Positions 29,873 to 40,443 of a stretch of DNA of 64,000 nt are shown in pieces. The notes below the pieces were generated by a model. The model searched no databases and was not told the origin of the DNA. It was given only the letters and a program-made list of their open reading frames with translations. How positions within the stretch are numbered: the first letter of the stretch is position 1; every line of letters begins with the position of its first letter. This DNA comes from Apostichopus japonicus (Eukaryota; Echinodermata; Holothuroidea; Aspidochirotida; Stichopodidae). The translations under genes were made by a program, and so were the position numbers. The DNA lies in assembly GCF_037975245.1 (NCBI RefSeq), contig NC_092565.1, positions 9,785,499-9,849,498 of the forward strand. The letters are read 5' to 3'.

Positions 29873-29932
29873 TTTACAAAATGCTGTCGGTCAAACAGAG
29901 CAATTTTACAAAATGCTGTCGGTCAAACAGAG
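29873..29932. repeat. Tandem duplication, 32-bp unit
   Basis: TTTACAAAATGCTGTCGGTC and the next eight bases occur twice, 32 bases apart and identical, which suggests a recent local duplication. Confidence 0.9.
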
Positions 29933-30647
29933 TGGTTCACAGCCTGGCATACAGTCTCTTTGTTGACAGCTGGTCATATATGTGAATGTCTTTACTTTTA
30001 CACACAAAAAAAGGACACTTCCACAATACTAAATATTACCACATCTATACATATATCGGGAGGCCTGCTGTAAGTGTACAGTACTTTGACTCAGAAGCAA
30101 CTACTAAGTACTAGTAAAATGTTGCTAATTTGTGTAGGCATATGTAGATACCATAGATGTATGTTTTAATGGAGGCAAGTTTTGTAGCATCAATGTTCAT
30201 AAGTGTAGAAAAGTTAATTTTTGTTTCTAAATCTTTTTTGGTGGGGGGGAGGGGGGAATGCTAGCATAATATATTAGTATAGGTTTGTGCATCAAAATAA
30301 CTCTATAGTCTCGCAATGTACTGAAAGTTTGTTTATGAAAATTAAACCATACCTATGGATATACAGTATTTATATAAAAACCTAACCAGAGAAACCAAGG
30401 AATTTGTCAATTTTCTTTGTCAAAAAAAACAAACACAGCATTTCTCAAAATTTGTTTTCCATCCAACATTATTATTTCAACTGAAACTTCAACTCGTCAG
30501 TGTCTTTCTTTTCAATTGCTTATAGCCAAATCTGTCGTCTTTTTCAGTGGTATAAACAATCTTTTCTTTTGAAGGGTACATGACCGTAACTTTTACCCTT
30601 CTATTATATTCATTTTCTTTGAAGAATTAAACTTGATAATCTTTAAA
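29933..30647. other. Non-coding stretch
   Basis: AT-rich with a G-run at about 30243-30257. No supported gene. Confidence 0.4.
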
Positions 30648-31062
30648 TCAATATTCAAGTATCTCTGGAATCATGTCCTCTTTTTTCACCGTTCTCAAAA
30701 AACTGTGTCGGTCATAGCATTTGGAACCAGTTGTGGTAGAAACTGCACACGTTCCCCGAGTATTTTTGACACGTGAAACAGAGATCACAGTCCTCATGAT
30801 TATTCCAGAACTTCCGCACCGCATACCTAGAATGCTGAGAAACAACACTACATCTTGCAGCACATCTCACTAATTCACACCAAAACACAAAAAATATCCA
30901 TCTGTGTCAGCCAGCAAGAGCGTTTTCCCGAATCGTGACATCACTCTGTAGCTATAATTAGACTCGCAGTTTGTACGGTCGGCTCTCTGTACAGTCCTTT
31001 TTCGCACAAACAGCATCCCTCCGTAGGGCCCATCATAGCTCAGTGTTGACACGTACCTAGAA
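30648..31062 (-). other. Coding-like open stretch beside the transposon, status unknown
   Basis: On the minus strand an acceptor-like GGTTCTAG leads into 63 open codons. They begin YVSTLSYDGPYGGMLF, continue VRKRTVQRADRTNCESNYSY and end at a TAG at 30870-30872. The same frame reopens after two stops and runs to 30648 (ending KKEDMIPEILEY). The amino-acid composition is protein-like, but I recognise no family and see no donor. The stretch ends about 90 bases short of the left end of the candidate transposon. Confidence 0.2.
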
Positions 31063-31148
31063 CCTCACAGATATAACCAGCTATTTCACGGAAGACACAC
31101 AGCCCTCTCCGCAATTAACTACTCGCTGCCTGTACGGAGGAGGCATAT

Positions 31149-31176
31149 GGGTCATTCCATTTATGTGGGTACCAAC
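31149..31176 (+). repeat. Left terminal inverted repeat
   Basis: Begins GGGTCATTCC and ends GGGTACCAAC. It differs from the right copy at positions 5 and 17. Confidence 0.7.
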
Positions 31177-31344
31177 AGCCTATGGCTTTAATGTCATTTT
31201 ATTTACCTAGCTACACAAGAATTTATACCGCTGATGAAAATCTTTTCTATGTATTAATTTGTACAACATATTGCTCTATCTGTTAACACCATTTCAAGTT
31301 TTGAAAAAAAAACAGAAGTTGGAAAAAAATAATATAATATAATT

Positions 31345-32150
31345 CATGTCCCTCCTATTTTTCAGGTATTTCTGTGACATTGACATTAGTATTAAGTTTG
31401 TGTTAATAATTTTGTATATATAACTTGAATGAAACCATCTGTATTTTATATTATAACAACAATGAATGGTCTTCAAGTATTATATGTCGTCATTCTTCAA
31501 TTGAGTTAATTCACGCCCAAACCGAGGATACAAAATACACATCACATCGTAAATTTTCATGTCCCCACTATTTACGTATGAAACCAGCCCTTGCACTGTA
31601 CTATAATACAATTTGTAAGCTTCCACTTTTGCAAAAGTGTTAGGCTGGTGATAAGATTCCCCGAAAGCAAAAACCTATAGCAATTGCCTATTATTTACAA
31701 AGCAACTTTTCAAAGCATCGGACATTTCATGATCTGATTAAAAAAATCATGTCCCGCGAAATATTTACGTCGTTGCTTTTCTAGTGTCGATGATTTGTTT
31801 AAATAAACTGTATATGACTAAATCATAAAGTGGAAACAACAGCGGAGTCTCTGTTCTCACAAGATAAACAAATGTTAGCATCACAATCTTCGACAGTGAA
31901 TATTATTATCAATTGGAACTTTTATGTCCCCGCATTTACGAAGTTACGATTTTTACGTCGTGCAGTATAATCAGGTGTTAATTTTGGTAAGTTTTACGTG
32001 ATTTTTTTCGCTCTTTCTAACTAATTGTTTCTTGTGAAATATAATGTTATTACAATTTGGTGAAACGATTGTGTGTTCACCGTAACTCGCATTCTAGCTC
32101 AGTTTGTGTCATGTGCAAAATGAGGGACGTCAAAATTTTACCGTCCCCGA
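31345..32150 (+). repeat. Left subterminal motif array
   Basis: Five copies of a (C/T)ATGTCCC(C)-like motif begin at 31345, 31558, 31748, 31923 and about 32140, spaced 175-218 bases. Copies 2-5 continue into ATTTACG or a close variant (for example CCCCGCATTTACGAAG). The last copy is CCGTCCCCGAATTACG. Regularly spaced subterminal motifs are a known arrangement for transposase binding in some DNA transposons. Confidence 0.55.
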
Positions 32151-33250
32151 ATTACGTTGTGACAGCTTAACGCTAGGCTCGTAAGCGCGTACCTACAGCG
32201 TTGCTGTTAGGCTAGGGCAATACTAGTTCATACGTACATTGTTATTTAATAGGCCTTTTCTTATAGTCTTACGTTATAATCTGATACGACTTTGAGACTA
32301 GCCCTAGGTTATGCTTAGGCCTAAATTATTAAAATTGATGTGTGTAGATGCCTATCGACGTTCAATCTGTACAGTTAGGGGCGTAGGCTAGGCCTAGGCT
32401 TGGGGCAATATTTCACATGTGGGAGTAGGCTAATGGTATTTACCCTGTGGCTGAACATTTTTCAAGACATTTGCTGGTTAAAAGTATGTCTAGGAAATTA
32501 ATGTGCCAGTGCTCTAGCTGTAAATCAATACACTTATTGCTTTGGTAACATGCAGGGGAGGGGATCCCCAAGGGTCAAGATGAGTGGGCGCACAGGTGTT
32601 ATTCGTGCCTGTGAACGATTTAACAGTGCCCGTCAGCACAGAAATTGACGGTACATCAGGGCGCTACTTTTTTCACTTGGGTGGAGGGCAGGGATCGTCT
32701 CTTATTAAAGTGTTCTTTCAGGTTTAGGAATTTTAGAATGTGCAAAAATATGTTAAGATTTAATAAACCTTTTTATTGAAGAAGAAAACAAACAAAGTTA
32801 AATGTACCCCAGGCTGGCTTTCACCAAATATCCCCCGTTTCCATGAAAAATCCTGTGGACCAGTGGCTAGGTGTATGATCTCTTTTCTTAACCCCTTGGC
32901 AGGGGGAACCCCTCCTAGAAATGTTTTTTTCCCCTAGACCTATAAATATTTTTTGGAAGGCGATAAAAACATAACCAAATGTTTATTTTGTCCTTCTGAA
33001 AATATTTTTCTTTTAAAAATTATTTTGCCCTCTCAGGATACATGGTCTGGCTATACGGGCCTGTTATTTTTTTTCCAACAGAAGGACTATATATTTTAGA
33101 AAATATAGACAGGATAAAACCAAATTAAAACAGTTTATTTCTCTTGCAGTTAATATAGTACATATCATAGAGATTGCTGTAGCTTTGATCATGCTGTTAC
33201 AGTAGTTTTGTAATTTGTAATGTTGATCGGTTGGTTCTTTTTCCTCTACA

Positions 33251-33410
33251 GCTGATGTCAAGGTCTCTTCTCATCATGATGCTGCTGTTTCAGCCCAACC
33301 TGGTGGCGACAAAGGTGATGTGACTATCCAGCCTGACGGTAACCTGTCTAACCAGCCCAGTGTTGACTTGTCTACCCAGTCCGGCGGTGATGTGACTATC
33401 TTGCCTGATG
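33251..33410 (+). CDS. Exon-like segment inside the transposon (cargo?)
   Basis: An acceptor TTTTTCCTCTACAG precedes 160 bases, and a GTGAGT donor follows. The only fully open frame begins with a split codon and reads DVKVSSHHDAAVSAQPGGDK, with a partly repeated GDVTIQPDG / GDVTILPDG. No family is recognised. Joining it to the next candidate exon at 33880 in its long open frame is out of phase; the in-phase join stops after a few residues. An alternative acceptor near 33796 gives a short in-phase end (GAGEIADLREHDNLFYNL, then stop). Confidence 0.3.
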
Positions 33411-33879
33411 GTGAGTTTTTAAATACATTTGATGGGCTAACAGATACAAGCCAGGGGTGCCTAACCTGCAGCCTGCAAGCCAAACAAACTCATTAATCTT
33501 CAAATAATACACACATACACATCTCTATCAAGCACTTATGAGAACTATTCATTTGTCACCTCAATGTTCCTAAATTTATTGATTTCTTTGGTACATCACA
33601 TATTGTTTTGTGTCCTTGCTGCCGGAGCTGGGAAAATCCCAGAAATTCTAGCGAGGAGAAAAGCAATTTCTAGCAAGGAGCCAATAACTCTTTAGCAGTA
33701 GTAAATTATTTTGAAATTTTCAGGAATGAGCTTTTGATTTCCAGCCTTTCTTGTGGTGATAACCTTGAACTCCATCAACCATCCTCTATCATACAGGTGC
33801 TGGAGAAATTGCTGACTTGAGAGAACATGACAATTTATTTTATAATCTATGATAATAATTTTTTGCATTTTTTGTAGGT

Positions 33880-34117
33880 GTTGGAGAAACTTGAAGACAA
33901 CGTTGTGCTAAAGTTCATGCGACTGTTTGACAGTGACACCGGCTGTTGCCACGTCTTTCCAGAAAAGGAGCAGCCATTCACCCATCCAAGGAACGACGTC
34001 ATCTGTGTAGTCAAGCCTCCGGAACTCCAAAACCATCGTTCCATGAATCAATATGTTTTTGCTCCTGATGACATTCAGATAGCTCGCCGTTCTATTCATG
34101 GCAACATTTGTTTATAA
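33880..34117 (+). CDS. Possible terminal exon inside the transposon
   Basis: A TTTTTTGTAG acceptor precedes a 79-codon open frame starting VLEKLEDNVVLKFMRLFDSD and ending RRSIHGNICL, then TAA. The middle part (HVFPEKEQPFTHPRNDVIC then VVKPPELQ) reads like a real protein rather than random translation. I recall similar short C-terminal segments in uncharacterised repetitive proteins of marine invertebrates but cannot name a family. It requires a phase-0 upstream exon, which the exon at 33251-33410 does not supply. It may be transposon cargo, or a gene exon over which the element call is wrong. Confidence 0.3.
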
Positions 34118-34268
34118 TAGAATCTATGCTAATTTATGATTTGAGTTTGCAAGTAACTTGATATTAGAAAAGTTTGTTTGAAGAGGCAATTAGTAGTTCT
34201 GGATGGCAAAAGTTTTTGCATTCTTTAGTTCAACATTAATTAAGGGACATTAATTCATTACAAATTTC

Positions 34269-35345
34269 CATGTCCCTTTTATATTCAAAATATTCAAATT
34301 ACAACATAAACTGAACATTTTTATTTCAAAATATTCAAAATAGCTGAACATTATTTCAAAATATTCAAATTACAATATTAGCTGAACATTATTAGCTGAA
34401 CATTGATTAGTGCTGTTATGTGTGTTTGGCAGGCATGCAAGTGTTGTAACAAAGGTTTATATTGTTAAGAACATAAGCAGTATCATATAAAACACATTGA
34501 CTTGTAACATGTTCCCCGTGTAAATGGGACACAAAAAATTTCATGTCCCTTTTACACGGGGAACATATATTCAAAATATTCAAATGACAACATTAGCTGA
34601 ACATTTATTAGTGCTGTTATGTGCATTTGACAGGCATGCAAGCTGTGTAACAAAGGTTTATATTGTTAAGAAAATAAGCAGTATCATATAAAACACATTG
34701 ACTTGTAACATTTTCCCCGTGTGAAGGGGACACCAAAATTTCCATGTCCCATTTACACACAGGGAACAGATATTCATGCCTGGGTAAAATAAAACATTAG
34801 CTGAACATTTACCATTGCTGTTATGTGTTTATTTGTCATGAACATGGTACAACTTACTTTGTTTGTGAATATCAACGACATAGTTACCAGATATGATACA
34901 TAAACCTGTTTTGTGTTCCCCCGTGTAAAGGGGACACCAAAATGTTCATGTCCCTTTTACACGGGGAACATCATTGTCAGGTTTGGTTATTTGTACCCAT
35001 ATTCCCTATATTACAATACTAATTAGATGAATGTTTCCAAGGAAGTTTCTATGCAACTATGCAACAATTTCAAATGCATTTTATTTGGGTTACAGCCCAA
35101 AGGGTTTAAATATAGAAAAAGATGGCCACAAAGACCAGAATATGGCGATTTCCTGCTCAAATTGCTAAAATGTAGATGTTGTTAGTATGGATTTAGTTCA
35201 AATCAACCAGAAACATTTGATGTTATGTGATAAAAGTGGTCAAAAGCCAAGTACAAAAGGAAAAAAAATTACTCTATTCGAATGATTTGTTTTGTTATGG
35301 CAGAGTGGTAATCAATTCATGTCCCCATTTACACGGGGAACATGT
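34269..35345 (+). repeat. Right subterminal motif array
   Basis: CATGTCCC begins at 34269, 34542, 34743, 34947 and 35318. The last four continue TTTTACAC or ATTTACAC and most end CGGGGAACAT, so single copies are nearly palindromic. The same core TGTCCC is used in the left half, on the same strand rather than inverted. Confidence 0.6.
34395..34986. repeat. Tandem repeat of about 203 bp with a hairpin in each copy
   Basis: Three copies start at GCTGAACATT (34395, 34596, 34800). The first two share GTGCTGTTATGTG, GGCATGCAAG, TATTGTTAAGAA and ACATTGACTTGTAACAT; the third is more diverged. Each ends in an inverted repeat, the best being 34509-34530 with 34545-34566 (22-base arms, one mismatch, 14-base loop), then about 34713-34767 and 34913-34971. 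Arms read TTCCCCGTGTAAA...GGGACA. Confidence 0.8.
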
Positions 35346-35501
35346 GTCAGACATGTGGTGATGAAAAATGGTCCCATTTTAAGAAATGAGGCTGTTTGTG
35401 GAAAGTTTTTTTTTTTTCTTAAGAAAGTCATATTTGACCAACTTTAAAGACCATATTTAAAGAGATTTAACCTTTTTGAAATTTTGGTACCAATGTCACA
35501 G

Positions 35502-35529
35502 GTTGGTACCCAAATAAATGGAATCACCC
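35502..35529 (-). repeat. Right terminal inverted repeat
   Basis: The reverse complement begins GGGTGATTCC and ends GGGTACCAAC, matching the left end at 26 of 28 positions. A further GGTACCAA copy lies just inside it at about 35485. Confidence 0.7.
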
Positions 35530-38500
35530 ATATACACAAGCACGATCTCGGACACTGTTTCCGTGCTGTACTATCAAAATCCAAAATTAACTTCCTGCTC
35601 ATATTTTATGTCAGCTGACAAGATTGAAATGCATATTTGGCTCTGACGTCAGACTCGAGGTTTATTTTTGTCGCAGCCAGTGTCGTTACGGAGAACACGT
35701 CAGTTTGATCGCATTCCAAATATAGCACCAGCTGCTTTCGTAATTCATTCAGATCGTATCTAAAAGTAGTGAACGAAAAACACAAAAGGGTAGAAGGTAG
35801 AGACTGGTGATTTTTCACGGTAAAGAAGTTTAGAAATTCAAATGAGCAGGAACCTTTCTATTCTTTGATTCTTTTGGGCATTATATAGACTAGGAAAAAA
35901 AAGAAAAAAAATGTGTCTCAAGTGGTTAGCAGTTATAAAAAATAAAGAGAAAATGGAAGAGTAGATAAAAAATAAGGTGAAAACAGGGGAGATTAAGGCT
36001 GAAAGTATCTATTCCCTGGAATTGTTTTCTGATATGCTGTGTTTTCTAATTATTTGTTGTTGATTTAAAAATATCAGGAATAAGACTGATCATATGAAAT
36101 CAGGACTTATACTAATAAAAACTGATGAATAATTTGCTTCTTTTTTTACATTCTTAGGTCTGGATTTTCTCGGAAGGGGATCTTACTCAAGGGAATTTCC
36201 TATTTTTCATACAGTTAAACAAGACTGACACTCAAAGTTAGTTTGCCCTCTCTGTTTGTTAAGTGAGCTTTCTGTTTTTCTGTTGATTGTAATGTAGAAA
36301 TTTTAAATGTTAATCAAATAGTACAGTATGTATAAGATGTATCTTTGATACTTAACAGCGCTTCCAATTTTAAAGGGATATTCTGGTCGTTGAAGTTGCT
36401 GGACATTTTCTACATCTTTAAAACCACAAAACTGCATCCTTAAGTGTTGTCTTAGATATGAATCTTTCAAATTTGTTGGTATTTTGTTTAATGCATCTTG
36501 CAACAGCAGAGATGAATGATGTCATTATGGCAGTTTCAATTCTACGGAAAATGTTGCTTGTTCATATAAATTCTAGTACGTTGACTTCTGCAATAAGTCA
36601 AAATTCAAAATGTATCACATTTTCCCAAGGAGAAATTCAACAAGAATATGATAATAGAATAGGTCAATCTTTGCAGGACATCTACCACATCAAACTCACA
36701 GACCAATCACAGTACTGATAACAGCTGTCTGGAAGAATCGGAGGTTTGTAGCTTAACTCCAGGTACAGTAGGTCACAGTCAATCCACCATTTCGAGTGGA
36801 GAAAAAGAAGAAGCTATTTAAGATGAGCTTGTCAACTTCAGTCTTAACGGTGTGGGAATTTTTGTTATTTTTTAAGGTATTCAAGCATTAGTAAACGATC
36901 TGCCACCTAAGTATCCCATTTAACTGTTGCCGACACTCACCGATTGCCAAAACCATTACAGTACTCGAGGGCCATCGGTAGAGGAGACCTCAGACTTCAT
37001 TCCTTGGTACTTTCAAGAAGAACAAGCCACAGTTTTTGAGCTCCTGACTTATTCCCTTACCTGTAGATCTTATTATTACAGTACCATTTCATGTTGGTTC
37101 AATGTTACGTATATATATATATATAGCATTTCACAGAGTGATATTCTGTAAGACAGTTTAATACACTCTATCCAAAAGAAGAAAAAATCAACTTGTGGAG
37201 ATAGAATCATAAAGTGATTGACATTGACCCAACCAGAACAAAATATAAATAAAAGAATTGGTCAATGTTTTCCATCAGGTTCGGTTCCACAATGAGTGAT
37301 AGGAAGGAAGTGTTGTACAGGTCATCCAGGCCTTTGTGGGTGAAGATCTGCGGTGCTGATGTACTCATCTTATGAAGATGACTGGATCATGTTGACATTG
37401 ACAGGGTTGGTCAGTGGAGGTAAGTAGCATTAGTGTAGCATGGGTCTTGCTAAGAACTACACACCTGTGGATAATAAACGATGGGGAATATATATCGTGG
37501 GAGTTGGTTGTTAAAAGTTGTCCATATTCTTCTGCTGTACACAGTATCTGATGGCAGCAGAGCACCTAACAAGGGAAATTCAACAGGTTTTTTGGTTTCT
37601 TCACAAAGTACTACAGTAGATGACTTAATTGTGTAACTGCTGCGTTTTGTCAGTTTTTCGCTGTATGACAAAAACATCAAAGAGTTAATCACACCTCCCC
37701 CCCCCCCACCCAACCCTTTGTTTCCTTTTTCTTTCTTCATCCTGAAGTTACCGTATAATTAATTCTTTGTTACTAGATGTCCCTTCATTCTTCTGAAACC
37801 GAGGCAAAACTTTTCCATCTAACAATGACTTTAAAGAGTAATACCGCTTTCAACAATTCGATTCCATTCAGCCCTTCTGATTTTATATAATTTATCTTTT
37901 CTTTTCTTTTTATTCACTCACAATTGTTGGTAGACAATCTGAAGATTTTTCATTTCTTTTTTTGCTTTGGTAGCATCTGTTTTAAGGTTCCATTTACCAT
38001 TTTTGGGGTTGATCGGTGCTACTAAAACAAATGCATTATATGTACCACTATTGTTAAAAATAGATACAATTGAACTTGTCTAATGACCCCTGAAATAATA
38101 GATAATGGCTTTGTTCTGGTTTGGTTGTATAAGTATGGGTATAACAATCTGTGGTTTTTATCTTTTATTACTTTCTTCTTTGGCAGAATGGTACTTTAAT
38201 TCATGAAGGGTTCTTTTGGTAGCTTTTATTATATATTCGTGTTTTAACTTGGATTTTCACATGCCAGTTGCAGTTAGCTGGTTGCGTGACTTCGTTTTTA
38301 GAACCTTTCTTCTCTCTCTCAATGGGCTTCTGTTTGCTGGCTTCTGAGGCATCGATCGCCTCCGGGCAGGGCAGTCTTTGTTTTTTATACGGTGTATTAT
38401 ACTGCCTGCAGTGGTGAACAATTGTCTAAAGTCTGCTAGAGGTAACGCTGACATGTGCTATTTTTAGATTTAAAAGTATGCCGTGATTTCAGTAGTGTCA

Positions 38501-38755
38501 TTTTGACATGGTAGTTGATATTGGTGAGTATGCCTGTCCTGGGTGTCTTTCTTTTTCTTTATTCTGTATTTTACTTACCTGTCTTCACTATCAACTAGAT
38601 TTTTGAACTCTCCCTGAGTCCCATTTATCTAGCACATTATGCATAGATGTATGCAATTTAAAGATTTACATACAGTCGTTCCAAGTCATTGTCTAAACTT
38701 ATATCATGCATAAGATCATTTTCAAATTATGAATAAAATACAAGTATTATCCTAA
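35530..38755. other. Stretch with coding-like fragments, no supported gene
   Basis: On the minus strand, 35606-35762 is open after a good acceptor (CACTACTTTTAG) and reads YDLNELRKQLVLYLECDQTD. On the plus strand, 36689-36760 has acceptor and donor signals and an open frame TNHSTDNSCLEESEVCSL. A minus-strand frame at 36303-36503 is also protein-like. None can be chained in phase to another, and no family is recognised. A (TA) run lies near 37108-37123 and a C-run near 37696-37709. Confidence 0.25.
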
Positions 38756-40443
38756 CTCCATGGTGTAACAGGTAGCGTAGTATGATGTAGGTTGATTAAA
38801 GACGTAGAAGTATTACTCTGATATCCATGGTGTAACAGGTAGCTTTCTATGATGTAGGTTGATGGTGTATAAGACATAGAAGTATTACTCTGACCTCCAT
38901 GGTGTAACAGGTAGCTTTCTATGATGTAGGTTGATGGTGTATAAGACATAGAAGTATTACTCTGACCTCCATGGTGTAACAGGTAGCTTTCTATGATGTA
39001 GGTTGATAGTGTATAAGACAGAAGTATTACTCTGACCTCCATGGTGTAACAGGTAGCTTTCTATGATGTAGGTTGATGGTGTATAAGACATAGAAGTATT
39101 ACTCTGACCTCCATGGTGTAACAGGTAGCTTTCTATGATGTAGGTTGATGGTGTATAAGACATGGAAGTATTACTCTGATATCCATGGTGTAACAGGTAG
39201 CTTTCTATGATGTAGGTTGATGGTGTATAAGACATGGAAATACTACCCTGACCTCCATGGTGTAACAGGTAGCTTTCTATGATGTAGGTTGATGGTGTAT
39301 AAGGCATGGAAGTATTACTCTGATATCCATGGTGTAACAGGTAGCTTTCTATGATGTAGGTTGATGGTGTATAAGACATGGAAATACTACCCTGACCTCC
39401 ATGGTGTAACAGGTAGCTTAGTATGATGGTAGGTTGATGATGTATAAGATATAGAAGTATTACTCGACCTCCATGGTGTAACAGGTAGCTTTCTATGATG
39501 TAGGTTGATGGTGTATAAGACATGGAAGTATTACTCTGATATCCATGGTGTAACAGGTAGCTTTCTATGATGTAGGTTGATGGTGTATAAGACATGGAAA
39601 TACTACCCTGACCTCCATGGTGTAACAGGTAGCTTTCTATGATGTAGGTTGATGGTGTATAAGACATGGAAGTATTACTCTGATATCCATGGTGTAACAG
39701 GTAGCTTTCTATGATGTAGGTTGATGGTGTATAAGACATGGAAATACTACCCTGACCTCCATGGTGTAACAGGTAGCTTAGTATGATGTAGGTTGATGAT
39801 GTATAAGATATAGAAGTATTACTCGACCTCCATGGTGTAACAGGTAGCTTTCTATGATGTAGGTTGATGACCAGTATATAAGACAGAAGTATTACTCTGG
39901 CCTCCATGGTGTAACAGATAGCTTAGTATGATGTAGGTTGATGGTGTATAAGACAGAAGTATTACTCTGGCCTCCATGGTGTAACAGGTAGCTTTCTATG
40001 ATGTAGGTTGATGGTGTATAAGACATGGAAGTATTACCCTCACCTCCATGGTGTAACAGGTAGCTTTGTTTGATGTAGGTTGATGGTGTGTAAGACATGG
40101 AAGTATTACCCTCACCTCCATGGTGTAACAGGTAGCTTTGTTTGATGTAGGTTGATGGTGTATAAGACATGGAAGTATTACCCTCACCTCCATGGTGTAA
40201 CAGGTAGCTTTGTTTGATGTAGGTTGATGGTGTGTAAGACATGGAAGTATTACCCTCACCTCCATGGTGTAACAGGTAGCTTTGTTTGATGTAGGTTGAT
40301 GGTGTATAAGACATGGAAGTATTACCCTCACCTCCATGGTGTAACAGGTAGCTTTGTTTGATGTAGGTTGATGGTGTGTAAGACATGGAAGTATTACCCT
40401 CACCTCCATGGTGTAACAGGTAGCTTAGTTTTGATGTCAGTTG
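38756..40443. repeat. 72-bp minisatellite, about 23 copies
   Basis: The unit starts CTCCATGGTGTAACAGGTAG, and 72 bases return to the same phase. As 72 is divisible by three, minus-strand frames stay open. The longest is 316 codons of a 24-residue repeat containing YTPSTYIIESYLLHHGG; a second frame of the right-hand block is also open. Two sub-variants alternate over 39160-39780 (ATTACTCTGATAT versus ACTACCCTGACCT), and the block 40010-40430 alternates GTGTGTAAG and GTGTATAAG. Both make a 144-bp higher-order unit. I regard it as non-coding: there are no splice sites or domains, and more than one frame is open. Confidence 0.93.

Larger units (their letters stand above)
31149..35529. mobile_element. 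Candidate DNA transposon, 4.4 kb, 28-bp terminal inverted repeats
   Basis: The left end 31149-31176 (GGGTCATTCC...GTACCAAC) and the right end 35502-35529 are inverted copies, 26 of 28 bases identical. Both are flanked by ATAT. Because ATAT is its own reverse complement, it may be a 4-bp target-site duplication or the outermost part of the repeats. Inside each end a motif built on TGTCCC recurs at roughly 200-base spacing. Hairpins are strong on the right. The centre has exon-like fragments (33251-33410, 33880-34117) but no DDE transposase or other recognisable enzyme, so it looks non-autonomous. Several known superfamilies make 4-bp duplications; I cannot assign one. Confidence 0.6.

Noticed and set aside
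38756-40443. Repeat protein of 316 residues on the minus strand
   Set aside because: The frame is open only because the unit is 72 bases; a second frame is also open, and there are no splice sites or domains.
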